From positions 1 through 11,649 of the forward strand of contig SFDB01000026.1 of assembly GCA_004558825.1 (NCBI GenBank): 11,649 bases of DNA, read 5' to 3'. The notes under the pieces were generated by a model. That model searched no databases and was not told the origin of the DNA. It worked only from the letters and a program-made list of their open reading frames with translations. Shown here piece by piece: positions 1 through 7,577 of the stretch. Within the stretch, counting starts at the first letter, position 1, and the number at the start of each line of letters is the position of its first letter. Origin of the DNA: Clostridiales bacterium (lineage in GTDB: Bacteria; Bacillota; Clostridia; Christensenellales; CAG-138). Position numbers and translations under genes: made by a program.

Positions 1-44
1 TACTGAGCTGGACACGGCTTGGGAAGATAGGCAGCTGCCGGATA
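1..44 (+). rRNA. rrf: 5S ribosomal RNA, 3' end only (partial)
   Basis: These bases match the 3' domain of a bacterial 5S rRNA. GATACT-like bases lead into a short helix (GAGC pairing with GCTT), then GGGAAGATAGG and GCTGCCGGA, the loop E / helix IV-V pattern usual in Clostridia. The 5' three-quarters of the molecule lies outside the window, so the closing helix I cannot be checked and the exact 3' end is uncertain by a few bases. A strong terminator follows directly, as expected at the end of an rRNA operon. The call rests on pattern recognition, not on a covariance search. Confidence 0.75.
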
Positions 45-46
45 CC

Positions 47-80
47 ATGAAAAAGCAGAGCATTTGCTCTGCTTTTTCTT
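47..80 (+). terminator. Rho-independent terminator of the upstream rRNA operon
   Basis: A perfect 14-bp inverted repeat (49-62 pairs with 65-78, core GCAGAGC/GCTCTGC) has its second arm ending in TTTTT, with C and TT after it. It lies a few bases after the 5S rRNA tail. The A-tract on the left arm means it could also stop minus-strand transcription. Confidence 0.85.
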
Positions 81-340
81 GTTTCCACATGTTTGCATAT
101 AAAAAATATATTTTGTGCCTTATTGTAATATTTCAGCTTTTTTGGGAACATATGAGAGAGGAAGAAATGCTCTCGCTTTACAGTGCAGACTGCACGACAG
201 CAGCGCTGAAGAAAGGAGGCGTGATTTCAGTATTCTTTGGAACAATGCGCGTTCTGTGGTGTATGATGCTGTACATGGGAAAAAGTTGATTAAGAATTGT
301 TTTGAAATGAATTTATAAAAAACGAAGGGAAATAACAAAC
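81..340. other. Intergenic gap between rRNA operon and lipoprotein gene
   Basis: I see no recognisable gene. The stretch is AT-rich at its left end. It contains a perfect AAAGGAGG at 212-219, but the GTG behind it starts only one base later and gives a 22-codon frame ending at 289. A 40-codon frame from ATG 166, preceded by GAGAGAGGAAG, runs in the same phase to the same stop. Neither is convincing. A short palindrome (GTGCAG-A-CTGCAC) lies near 183-195. I could not pick a clear -35/-10 pair for the gene at 341, although the segment 286-319 (TTGATT ... TATAAA) is the likeliest zone. AAGGGA at 325-330 serves as its ribosome binding site. Confidence 0.4.
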
Positions 341-1315
341 ATGAAATCAAGTAAGAGTATTACGGCTGCTTTTGCGCTGCTGCTGTCTGCGCTCTGCGCT
401 TTTTCCTGTAAGCCTGCGGTCGTACCCGATGATGTGCCGACGCCTGCGCCTACGGAGTCTCAGGAGATATTCGAGCCGACGCCCGAGCCGACGCCGTCAA
501 TAACGATAGAATCAAAGCAGTTCCCCGAGCCGGTTGAGCCTACGCTGAACGAACAGGGCGAACCCATGCTGCTGCTCGACACCCCTGTATTATTCGATTT
601 TGACGGCGATAGCGAACGCGAAATAATATGCATGACGAGCGAGCCCGATGAGGAGATAGATGAAAACGAGCCGGGCGCGTGGACGTTTTACAGCTATTAT
701 TTCTATGTGGTTGACGGCGAAGAATGCAAGTCATACTGCATACCGGGCACATTTCTTGAGCTGCCTGACACAGGCGGCATCAATCCGTTCATAACGAAGC
801 GCCTCGGCGGTGGCTTTTACGTCATTGTGGCCGAGACCGGAGATGAGCTGCTTTCGGAGACGCATATTATACCCATCGGCAGCAGCGACAGGGACGTCGT
901 CAAAGGGCGCTTCAGCTTCGAGGGCATAGAAAACGGTCTGATCCGCGGCTACTCGACTTTACAAAACTTCGGCACGATAGGGTGCATAGCCGACTACAAG
1001 TATTCGCAAAGCGGTATCGACCGCGTCAGCGACTATGATATAAGCAATGAGTTTGACGCCTACGAGGACGGCATGATGTGTGTAAAGGCTGAATTTCAAG
1101 TAAAATTCCTTCAGTCCAACGGTAAATACAAGGACGGGAAGCTTGAAGCGGGCACGAAATTCATTGTTACGGCTACGGACGGCGCAACATATGTTGATTT
1201 CAAGACGAAGGACGGCGCGGTCGGACGGATTGCGATAGAGTTTGACGGAATAGGCACAAAAATAAACGGAGTGTTGATCGACGACCTGCTTGTTGAGATT
1301 CATTACTTCGGATAA
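341..1315 (+). CDS. Secreted lipoprotein of unknown function with Pro/Thr-rich linker
   Basis: A 324-residue protein I cannot assign to a named family. Residues 1-22 form a lipoprotein signal peptide (basic KSSK start, Leu/Ala-rich core) ending in the lipobox-like AFS-C23, so it is probably anchored on the outer face of the cell membrane. Residues 30-53 are a low-complexity Thr/Pro/Glu linker (PTPAPT, EPTPEPTPS) of the kind that spans the cell wall. At 86-94, DFDGDSERE has the spacing of Asp-rich calcium-binding loops (dockerin/VCBS-like), which is suggestive only. The last 80 residues look beta-rich and could be a small SH3-like fold. AAGGGA lies 10 nt before ATG. A terminator follows and the gap to the next gene is large, so it is probably transcribed alone. 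A role in surface sensing or binding would be a guess. Confidence 0.85.
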   Translation: MKSSKSITAAFALLLSALCAFSCKPAVVPDDVPTPAPTESQEIFEPTPEPTPSITIESKQFPEPVEPTLNEQGEPMLLLDTPVLFDFDGDSEREIICMTSEPDEEIDENEPGAWTFYSYYFYVVDGEECKSYCIPGTFLELPDTGGINPFITKRLGGGFYVIVAETGDELLSETHIIPIGSSDRDVVKGRFSFEGIENGLIRGYSTLQNFGTIGCIADYKYSQSGIDRVSDYDISNEFDAYEDGMMCVKAEFQVKFLQSNGKYKDGKLEAGTKFIVTATDGATYVDFKTKDGAVGRIAIEFDGIGTKINGVLIDDLLVEIHYFG

Positions 1316-1356
1316 AAAGCTTTTCCACGATTGATGCAGAAAAGCATTATAACCTG

Positions 1357-1378
1357 AAAGCGGCGCCGCCGCTTTTTT
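1357..1378 (+). terminator. Rho-independent terminator after the first lipoprotein gene
   Basis: The stem AAAGCGGC (1357-1364) pairs with GCCGCTTT (1368-1375) across a 3-nt loop, with a T run through 1378. A second, weaker hairpin (GCTTTTC 1319-1325 with GAAAAGC 1339-1345) sits just upstream, directly behind the stop codon. Confidence 0.85.
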
Positions 1379-1510
1379 ATCAGCGTAACAGCATAGTTAG
1401 CAATAACGGATAACGATTATTATTTTACAAGACGGACGGCGGAAGCGCCGCTGCCCGATATCCGCGCAAAATGACTACAATTTGCACAACGTGCGTGATG
1501 ATGTGAATAA

Positions 1511-1522
1511 ATGTGGTATAAT
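1511..1522 (+). promoter_or_regulatory. Extended -10 promoter for the two-component operon
   Basis: TGTGG-TATAAT matches the Gram-positive extended -10 (TRTGnTATAAT), with TATAAT at 1517-1522. No good TTGACA lies 16-18 nt upstream; CGTGAT at 1494-1499 is poor, which fits an extended -10 promoter. Transcription would begin near 1529, giving a leader of about 25 nt. Just upstream, GCAC-AAC-GTGC (1484-1494) is a small palindrome that could serve as an operator, and CGGCG-GAAG-CGCCG (1437-1450) can fold into a hairpin. Their roles are inferred. Confidence 0.7.
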
Positions 1523-1553
1523 ATACTCAAGTAAAAATTAAGAGGTGATAAGC

Positions 1554-2234
1554 ATGGCAAAGCGCATACTTCTCGTCGACGACGAACCCCTTATACTTAA
1601 GGGGCTGAAGTTTTCGCTTGAACAGGACGGCTACGAAACCGATTCTGCCACGGACGGCGAGCAGGCCCTCAAAATGATACAGTCAAATAATTACGATCTT
1701 GTTTTGCTCGACGTTATGCTTCCCGGGCTGTCGGGCATAGAGGTATGCCAGCGCACGCGCGAAACAAGCGATGTGCCTATAATCATGCTTACGGCAAAGG
1801 GCGAGGATATGGATAAGATACTCGGCCTTGAATACGGCGCGGATGATTACATGACGAAGCCGTTTAATATACTTGAGGTGAAGGCGCGCATAAAGACAAT
1901 ACTCAGGCGTACGGGCGGTGCAAAGGAAACGCCAAAGCTTGTGCTTGAATCACGCGGCCTTGAAATAAATCTCGGCAGCCGCAGCGTGACTGTGCGCGGC
2001 GTACCGGCAAACCTTACGGTGAAGGAATTTGACCTGCTGCAGCTTTTTATGAATAATCCGGGCAAGGTTTACAGCCGTGAGGATTTGCTCGATAGGGTGT
2101 GGGGCGTCGACTATGTGGGCGACTTCAGAACAGTCGATGTGCACATAAGGCGTTTGAGGGAAAAGATAGAGAGCGATCCTGCAAACCCCGAATACATAAT
2201 GACAAAATGGGGGGTAGGGTACTACTTTGCGTAA
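1554..2234 (+). CDS. OmpR/PhoB-family response regulator
   Basis: A 226-residue DNA-binding response regulator. The receiver domain (about 3-118) keeps the acidic pair D9/D10, the phospho-acceptor D53 (in LVLLDVMLPG), T80 and K102 (MTKPF). The C-terminal winged-helix domain (about 130-226) ends in the typical VDVHIRRLREKIE ... GVGYYF. It is expected to be phosphorylated by the kinase encoded directly downstream and to bind promoter DNA as a dimer. I chose ATG 1554 because AGAGGTG (1541-1547) stands at correct spacing. An in-frame GTG at 1545 overlaps that ribosome binding site and is unlikely to be used. The gene overlaps the kinase gene by 8 nt. Family members include PhoP, WalR and MtrA; sequence alone does not decide which is closest. 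Confidence 0.97.
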   Translation: MAKRILLVDDEPLILKGLKFSLEQDGYETDSATDGEQALKMIQSNNYDLVLLDVMLPGLSGIEVCQRTRETSDVPIIMLTAKGEDMDKILGLEYGADDYMTKPFNILEVKARIKTILRRTGGAKETPKLVLESRGLEINLGSRSVTVRGVPANLTVKEFDLLQLFMNNPGKVYSREDLLDRVWGVDYVGDFRTVDVHIRRLREKIESDPANPEYIMTKWGVGYYFA

Positions 2235-3681
2235 GCGCGGCTTTTTCGGCTCGATACGTTCGCGCATGGTGGCGATACATATGGGCGTCACGCTGTTTGC
2301 GATGCTCATTGTAAGCGTCATCGTTATAAACATACTCTCAAACAGTATGCTTGCCGAAAGGGTGGACAAGCAGCTCGGGGAGACGGAACGAATATCGTTT
2401 GAAATAGCGCCGAAGCTTGCCGAGGAAGATATAGACGCCGTATTTGCGTTTATTAAGGCAAAATCGGAGGCACTTGGCGGCAGGATACTCGTGCTCGATA
2501 ACTATGCCACGGTTACGGTGGACTCTGCCTCCGCATATAATGGCTATTTTCTTGCTTATAACGAAGTGCGCGCGGTGATTGCGGGCGGGCGCGACAGCTA
2601 TTACGGATTCCACAGGGTGGAGACCTCTGCGTCGAGCCGCCGCATAGATGATATGGAATGGGTGGCGTATTATACAGCCCCGATAATCGACGGCGGCGTG
2701 CATATAGGCGCGGTGCTTTTCGCATCGAGCATACAGGATGTGAGCGACAGCATAAACGAGGTTGTTGCGCGAATCGCGCTTGTGTTCGTCGTAATGACTG
2801 CCATCACGGCGATAGCGACGTTTATTCTTTCAAGCTTTATTTCAAAGCCGATAGTGACGCTGACCGGAGCGATAAGGCGTATGAGCACCAACGACTTTAC
2901 ATCGCGGGTGCCTGAGAACGGGAAGGGCGAGATAGGGGAGCTTTCGCGCGCGTTTAACAGAATGAGCGAGCAAATACAGGATCATGAGCGCGTAAGAAAC
3001 GAATTTGTTTCGAACGCTTCACATGAGCTGAAAACGCCGCTTGCGACGATGAAGCTTCTTTCAGAATCGATATTGTACGAGGATAATCCCGACCCTGCGG
3101 TAATGAAGGAGTTTTTCTCGGACATAAACAGCGAGGTTGACAGGCTTACGGGTATAATTAACGACCTGCTTGAACTCGTGAGGTATGACAGCGTGACGTC
3201 GGAACTTAAAATTGGCAGCATTCGCCTGGACGAGCTTGCACAGCGTGTCGTCAGACGCCTTGCGCCGCTTGCGGCGAAGAAAGGGCTGACGCAGGAGACG
3301 AAGCTTTCACCTGTGCTCATAGAAGGCGACGAGAGCAAGCTTGAGCAGGTTATGATGAATTTGATAGATAACGCGATAAAATATACTGACAAGGGGAAAA
3401 TAAGCGTTACCGTGAAGCAGGACGGCGCAAACGCCGTGTTCAGCGTTAAGGACACAGGCATAGGCATATCCGAGGAGGCACAGCCGCGTCTTTTCGAGCG
3501 CTTTTATCGCGTGGACAAGGCGCGTTCGCGCGCGAGCGGCGGCACGGGGCTTGGGCTGTCGATAGCGCAGCGCATAGTTGCCATGCATGGCGGGTATATA
3601 GACGTGCAGAGTGCGCTGCAGAAGGGAAGCACGTTTACGATAACGCTGCCTGTCAGAAGGGAGGAGCGAAATGAAGAATAA
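2227..3681 (+). CDS. Membrane sensor histidine kinase (HAMP, HisKA, HATPase)
   Basis: A 484-residue kinase partnering the preceding regulator. Order: short basic N-terminus, transmembrane segment about 15-37, extracytoplasmic sensor about 38-180, second transmembrane segment about 181-205, HAMP linker about 205-257, HisKA with phospho-acceptor H266 in SHELKTP, then the ATPase domain with N-box N378/N382 (NLIDNAIKYT), DTGIGI 409-414, F-box RLFERFYRV 421-429 and GGTGLGL 438-444. No PAS domain is evident between HAMP and HisKA. The start is taken as TTG 2227, overlapping the regulator's stop. AGGG at 2216-2219 is well placed and the basic RSIRSR segment is normal before the first membrane helix. 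ATG 2266 is the alternative but would remove those charges. It also overlaps the next gene by 11 nt, implying translational coupling. The sensed signal is unknown. Confidence 0.96.
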   Translation: MRKRGFFGSIRSRMVAIHMGVTLFAMLIVSVIVINILSNSMLAERVDKQLGETERISFEIAPKLAEEDIDAVFAFIKAKSEALGGRILVLDNYATVTVDSASAYNGYFLAYNEVRAVIAGGRDSYYGFHRVETSASSRRIDDMEWVAYYTAPIIDGGVHIGAVLFASSIQDVSDSINEVVARIALVFVVMTAITAIATFILSSFISKPIVTLTGAIRRMSTNDFTSRVPENGKGEIGELSRAFNRMSEQIQDHERVRNEFVSNASHELKTPLATMKLLSESILYEDNPDPAVMKEFFSDINSEVDRLTGIINDLLELVRYDSVTSELKIGSIRLDELAQRVVRRLAPLAAKKGLTQETKLSPVLIEGDESKLEQVMMNLIDNAIKYTDKGKISVTVKQDGANAVFSVKDTGIGISEEAQPRLFERFYRVDKARSRASGGTGLGLSIAQRIVAMHGGYIDVQSALQKGSTFTITLPVRREERNEE

Positions 3682-4711
3682 GGCGCTTATGATGGCCGCA
3701 TTGTTCATATTCGCGGTAATGCTTGCTTTTTCTGCTACAGGATGCTTTTCCGTTGCGCTGAGAGAGACAAGGGGCGACGCGAAGCTCCCGCCCATCGATC
3801 CGGCGGACGGAGTGCCGAGGGACGCGGAGGCTGAGCTATACTACAGGCTCGGCTCGTCAGATAAGCTTATCGCCGTCAGGCAGACAATTTCCGTGCGTGC
3901 GAACGAGCTTACCGAGACGGCGGTATTAGAGGCGCTTGCAAGCGTTCCGAAGGAGCACGAAGGTCTTCTCGTGCCTGCGGTGGCGGATATGGAGGATATA
4001 GTCGACGTTCAGCTCGACGGCGACATACTGTATGTGACGCTGTCGGAGAAATTCACAGACAAGACAGAAATGCAGCGCCGAATAGACGAGCTTGAGAGGA
4101 GCCGTGACGACATTTCGAGCGATGAGTATAGGAGCATATTGCAGGCGATACGCGATGAGCATTACTCGTCTGTCAGGCTTTCCATATATGCAATGATAAA
4201 TTCGCTTTTGAGCGCCACCGAGGCGGAGAGGGTGCAGCTTTTGGTGGACGACGGTACGGGGCGCGGCGTGCGCGTTTCGAGGCGGGAGTTCGGGCTTGAG
4301 CCGCAGAGCAGCGGCACAAATTCAGACATTCTCGAGCCGCTCAAGCGGTTTGAATCCGTTACGGCGGGAATGGGCGATATAGCTTCATATTTTCTCAACT
4401 GCCTTGTTTCAAAGGACTACGACACTGCATATGCGATGCTTTCGCCGGTCAGCGGCCGCGGTGAAAAGAAGCCGAGCGCCGATGAGTTCAAAACTATGAT
4501 GAACGCGCTTTGCACGGTCGACGACTATGAGATACTCGGCTATCTTGAGAGCAAAAAAGGCGGATTTACAGCGGATACGCGCCTATCGGTCAGCTATGCC
4601 GACGGACGTCCGAGGATACTTTATAACGTAAAGCTTACGGCATACGAAATATCGGGCGTGTGCAAGTTCGATTTCGACGCGCTGTATAAAACGCTAAATG
4701 ACAGGCGGTGA
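3671..4711 (+). CDS. Lipoprotein with one GerMN domain, linked to the two-component system
   Basis: A 346-residue protein starting inside the kinase gene behind a strong GGGAGGAG. Residues 1-24 are a lipoprotein signal ending in SATG-C25. Residues about 55-200 read as a GerMN domain: ELYYRLGSSDKLIAVRQTI, TETAVLEALASVP, VDVQLDGDILYVTLSEKF, then AERVQLLVDDGTG. A charged, probably helical insertion lies at about 131-165. Residues about 230-340 form a separate domain resembling NTF2-like/lipoprotein C-terminal folds (weak call). GerMN occurs in the sporulation protein GerM, which helps the SpoIIQ-SpoIIIA channel, and in LpqB, the lipoprotein paired with the MtrAB two-component system. Overlap with the kinase gene favours a role as an extracytoplasmic accessory of that kinase; a sporulation role remains possible. 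Confidence 0.85.
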   Translation: MKNKALMMAALFIFAVMLAFSATGCFSVALRETRGDAKLPPIDPADGVPRDAEAELYYRLGSSDKLIAVRQTISVRANELTETAVLEALASVPKEHEGLLVPAVADMEDIVDVQLDGDILYVTLSEKFTDKTEMQRRIDELERSRDDISSDEYRSILQAIRDEHYSSVRLSIYAMINSLLSATEAERVQLLVDDGTGRGVRVSRREFGLEPQSSGTNSDILEPLKRFESVTAGMGDIASYFLNCLVSKDYDTAYAMLSPVSGRGEKKPSADEFKTMMNALCTVDDYEILGYLESKKGGFTADTRLSVSYADGRPRILYNVKLTAYEISGVCKFDFDALYKTLNDRR

Positions 4712-4715
4712 CAGA

Positions 4716-6227
4716 ATGAAAAACGTGCTGCGTTCGATATCGATATTATTGATATGCTCGGTGATTGCGGGGCTTTTGGGATGCGCGGGCGGAGACGAAA
4801 TATACCCCGAGCTTACGGAGACGGAGCTCAACATCCCGCAGTACAAAACTAATGAGACATTGACATTTACTGCTGATGTCTATTACGAGTCGGTAGATAC
4901 GGGGGAGCTTACGGCGTGCGAGCGCGTTATAGAGCATAGCAACTCGATAAGCCGGGCAGAGGCCGTGCTTAACGCACTTTCGCAGGAGCCCGAGGATAAA
5001 AAGCTGCGTTCGGCTATGATAAAGGGCCTGACGTTTGAATCGCTTGTGATGAGCAACGGTATATGCGATGTGTATATAACGGGCGTTTTCCCGAGCTTCA
5101 CGGACTCCTGGTACACGCTTTGCTCGGCCGTTGCTTTAACGCTTTGCTCGACGTATGATGAGATAGAGGCGGTCAACGTCATGTTTGACGGTAAAAGCGT
5201 TGGGTATTACAGTATGCTGATGGGTCTGCTCGATGAGGATAACGCGCGTTCCGGGAGCAGATCGGCCGATGATGACTGCATACCGGAGCTGTACTATGTG
5301 GGAAAGGACGTATACGGAGCGCAAAGCGTAATAGCATATAAAGGCGAAAATGCGCCGATAAAGTGTGACACGCCGCTCATTGACGCCGCAAAAACGCTTA
5401 TTGAGGCGCTGTACGAACCGAGCGACGCAGAGCTTACGGGTATACCGAGAGAGCTGAGCGTTTTTGGGATAGCGTTTCGCAGCGGCGAATCAATAACCAT
5501 GGAATACGACGCACATATTTCGCCATCGCCCGAGCCTGCCGAAACAGATGACGGCGAACATCCGTTTGACGTCGCTTACGATACGCCGCTCAACATAATG
5601 GAGGTTGTGTTCTCTGCGAAAGACGATACGCGCTCGGTTGATTTTAACGCCGTGGCGGCTATGGTGACGCTTACGCTGACAAGCTCTATACCGGAAATCG
5701 ATGGTGTGCGGATATGCTGCATCGAGGACGGCGTGCAGACGGACATGGGCGTAAAATGGTATACGCGTGATTATTTTAGGCCTATGATGGCGAATGCCGT
5801 AAACGTGAGCGTGAGGCAGGGCGGCGAGGCGGCGCTTACAGAGAAAAGATGCCTTATACCATACCAAAAGCAGTTCGACCCGGAGTACAGGATGAGATTG
5901 TTTCTCGATGTTTATGCGTCGCTGCCGCAGCTTGAGAGCGTCGCCGGGCTTGAATTTGCGAGCATATATGTGAGCGGCGGGACGGCTGTCGTAAACTGGC
6001 GGGCGGGCTTCGCCGAGCGACTGAGCGCTATATTTGCCGATGATTTATTCGCCGACGCGAATAAGCAGCTGCAGCTATTCATATTCGGCGCGGTCAACAC
6101 GCTATGCGAGCTTGAGGAAGTATCAAGCGTCATAATGCTCGACGGAGGGCGGCGCATGGGTCGTATAGGTAATATATATTTAGGAAACAGGCTTTATAAA
6201 ACTCCGGGCATAGCGCCCCAAAAATAA
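4716..6227 (+). CDS. Large lipoprotein with repeated GerMN-like modules
   Basis: A 503-residue lipoprotein, 4 nt after the previous stop. The signal peptide ends in a textbook lipobox GLLG-C23. I read three diverged GerMN-like modules: about 50-165, 188-345 and 365-485. Each ends in the same kind of segment: EIEAVNVMFDGKSVG at 149-163, EIDGVRICCIEDGVQ at 327-341 and EVSSVIMLDGGRRMG at 468-482. Each has an Ala/Leu/Thr-rich helix just before it. A short Pro/Glu-rich stretch (267-280) interrupts the second module. B. subtilis GerM has two GerMN domains, so three would be unusual. The start is ATG 4716, with AGGCGGTG behind it; an in-frame ATG at 4698 lies inside the previous gene and has no ribosome site. 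Four-gene packing with the regulator and kinase suggests a cell-surface accessory. The module count comes from eye alignment only. Confidence 0.8.
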   Translation: MKNVLRSISILLICSVIAGLLGCAGGDEIYPELTETELNIPQYKTNETLTFTADVYYESVDTGELTACERVIEHSNSISRAEAVLNALSQEPEDKKLRSAMIKGLTFESLVMSNGICDVYITGVFPSFTDSWYTLCSAVALTLCSTYDEIEAVNVMFDGKSVGYYSMLMGLLDEDNARSGSRSADDDCIPELYYVGKDVYGAQSVIAYKGENAPIKCDTPLIDAAKTLIEALYEPSDAELTGIPRELSVFGIAFRSGESITMEYDAHISPSPEPAETDDGEHPFDVAYDTPLNIMEVVFSAKDDTRSVDFNAVAAMVTLTLTSSIPEIDGVRICCIEDGVQTDMGVKWYTRDYFRPMMANAVNVSVRQGGEAALTEKRCLIPYQKQFDPEYRMRLFLDVYASLPQLESVAGLEFASIYVSGGTAVVNWRAGFAERLSAIFADDLFADANKQLQLFIFGAVNTLCELEEVSSVIMLDGGRRMGRIGNIYLGNRLYKTPGIAPQK

Positions 6228-6248
6228 TAATTAAAAAGGAGAAATAAC

Positions 6249-6449
6249 ATGAGGTACATTGCAAAAATAGAGGGAATGGGATGCGCTCACTGTATTGCGA
6301 GGGTGACGAACGCATTAAAGGCGCTCGGCGCTGATGCGGAAGAAGTTAAGCTTGGTTCGGCGAGCTTTTCGTATGAGGGCGAGACGGCGGACGTCAAGGA
6401 TGCGATAGAGGATCTCGGATTCGACGTAATTGACATAAAAGAGGCATGA
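6249..6449 (+). CDS. copZ: Small heavy-metal-associated (HMA) protein, copper-chaperone-like
   Basis: A 66-residue single-domain HMA protein of normal CopZ length. The metal site is GMGCAHC, with C12 and C15; the usual MTCxxC has become MGCxxC. The beta-alpha-beta-beta-alpha-beta pattern is visible up to GFDVIDIKEA. Proteins of this family bind Cu(+) in the cytoplasm and pass it to the N-terminal HMA domain of a copper ATPase, which is encoded two genes downstream. AAAGGAG sits about 7 nt before ATG. The gap to the preceding lipoprotein gene is only 21 nt, and I see no clear promoter there, nor a regulator gene such as csoR or copY. The symbol follows the family; mercury or another soft metal cannot be excluded. 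Confidence 0.85.
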   Translation: MRYIAKIEGMGCAHCIARVTNALKALGADAEEVKLGSASFSYEGETADVKDAIEDLGFDVIDIKEA

Positions 6450-6451
6450 GC

Positions 6452-7558
6452 ATGGCTCGGAGAGAACGCGTCGTCGTCGGTATGTCCGGCGGAGTTGATT
6501 CATCCGTGGCCGCATTGCTTTTGAAGCGCATGGGATACGACGTGATAGGCGTATTCATGAAAAACTGGGAGGAGACGGACGAGAACGGCGTATGTACCGC
6601 AACAAAGGACTATGAGGACGTCCGGAGCGTTGCGGACAGGATAGGCATACCGTACTATACCGTCAACTTTGCCAAGGAATACCGCGAGCGCGTTTTCTCC
6701 TATTTTCTTGAGGAATACGAGAAGGGGCGCACACCGAACCCCGACGTTTTATGCAACTGTGAGATAAAGTTTAAGGCGTTTCTCGATTTCGCGCTCGGAC
6801 TTGATGCGTCATGGGTGGCGACGGGTCATTACGCGCGTCTTGACAGAACAAACGGCGTAAGGCTGATGCGGGCGGCTGATTTGAATAAGGATCAGACATA
6901 TTTCCTTGCGGGCTTGAGCGCAAGGCAGCTGGAGCGCGTCATGTTCCCGATAGGAGGCATGGATAAGCCCGACTTGAGGGCGATTGCTGCGGAGGAGGGG
7001 CTGTCGACGGCCGATAAGAAGGACTCGACGGGCATATGCTTTATTGGCGAAAGGAATTTCAAGCGCTTCCTAATGCAGTACCTTCCAGCGTGTCCCGGCG
7101 ACACGGTCGCTCTCGACGGCAGAAAGGTCGGCAGGCACGATGGCCTCATGTACTACACGATAGGCCAACGGCGCGGTCTTAATATAGGCGGGCGAAGCGA
7201 CGGAAGCGGCGAAAGCTGGTTTGTAGTAGCTAAGGATATGAAAAACAACAGGCTTATCGTTCAGCAGGGCGAGCATGAGGAGCTTTACTCTACAGCGCTG
7301 ACGGCCGGAAAAATAAGCTTTGTTTCCGGGGAAGCTCCCGCGAAAGCATTCGATTGTACGGCAAAATTCAGATATAGACAGCCGGACAGGCCGGTCAGGG
7401 TTACAATGCACGGCGAAGGCTGCACAGTGGATTTCAGCACGCCCGAACGCGCCGTTACGCCGGGACAATGGGTTGTTTTATATCGCGGAGACGAGTGCCT
7501 CGGCGGCGGCCCGATAGACGAGGTAAAGCCGCTTAAACCTATATTGCTGCCAAGATAA
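6452..7558 (+). CDS. mnmA: tRNA-specific 2-thiouridylase MnmA
   Basis: A 368-residue enzyme of normal family length. It adenylates and thiolates U34 of tRNA Lys, Glu and Gln in the cytoplasm, using sulfur relayed from a cysteine desulfurase. Visible motifs: PP-loop GMSGGVDSS (10-18); TPNPDVLCN with the catalytic C101 (an extra C103 follows, where E. coli has KE); GHYAR (125-129); and the second catalytic cysteine C196 in STGICFIGER. The C-terminal beta-barrel part includes YYTIGQRRGL and ends in GQWVVLYRGDECLGGGPI. ATG 6452 is preferred because GAGG at 6441-6444 is 7 nt away. An in-frame ATG at 6446 overlaps the upstream stop (ATGA) and is only 1 nt from the GAGG. Its position between the two copper genes is odd for a housekeeping gene. 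Confidence 0.97.
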   Translation: MARRERVVVGMSGGVDSSVAALLLKRMGYDVIGVFMKNWEETDENGVCTATKDYEDVRSVADRIGIPYYTVNFAKEYRERVFSYFLEEYEKGRTPNPDVLCNCEIKFKAFLDFALGLDASWVATGHYARLDRTNGVRLMRAADLNKDQTYFLAGLSARQLERVMFPIGGMDKPDLRAIAAEEGLSTADKKDSTGICFIGERNFKRFLMQYLPACPGDTVALDGRKVGRHDGLMYYTIGQRRGLNIGGRSDGSGESWFVVAKDMKNNRLIVQQGEHEELYSTALTAGKISFVSGEAPAKAFDCTAKFRYRQPDRPVRVTMHGEGCTVDFSTPERAVTPGQWVVLYRGDECLGGGPIDEVKPLKPILLPR

Positions 7559-7577
7559 ACAGAGGAAGGACTAAGCT

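Noticed and set aside
1545..1553. GTG start for the response regulator
   Set aside because: It is part of the ribosome binding site used by ATG 1554.
4698..4715. An earlier in-frame ATG for the large GerMN lipoprotein
   Set aside because: It lies inside the preceding gene without a ribosome site, and the signal peptide fits better from ATG 4716, which has AGGCGGTG.
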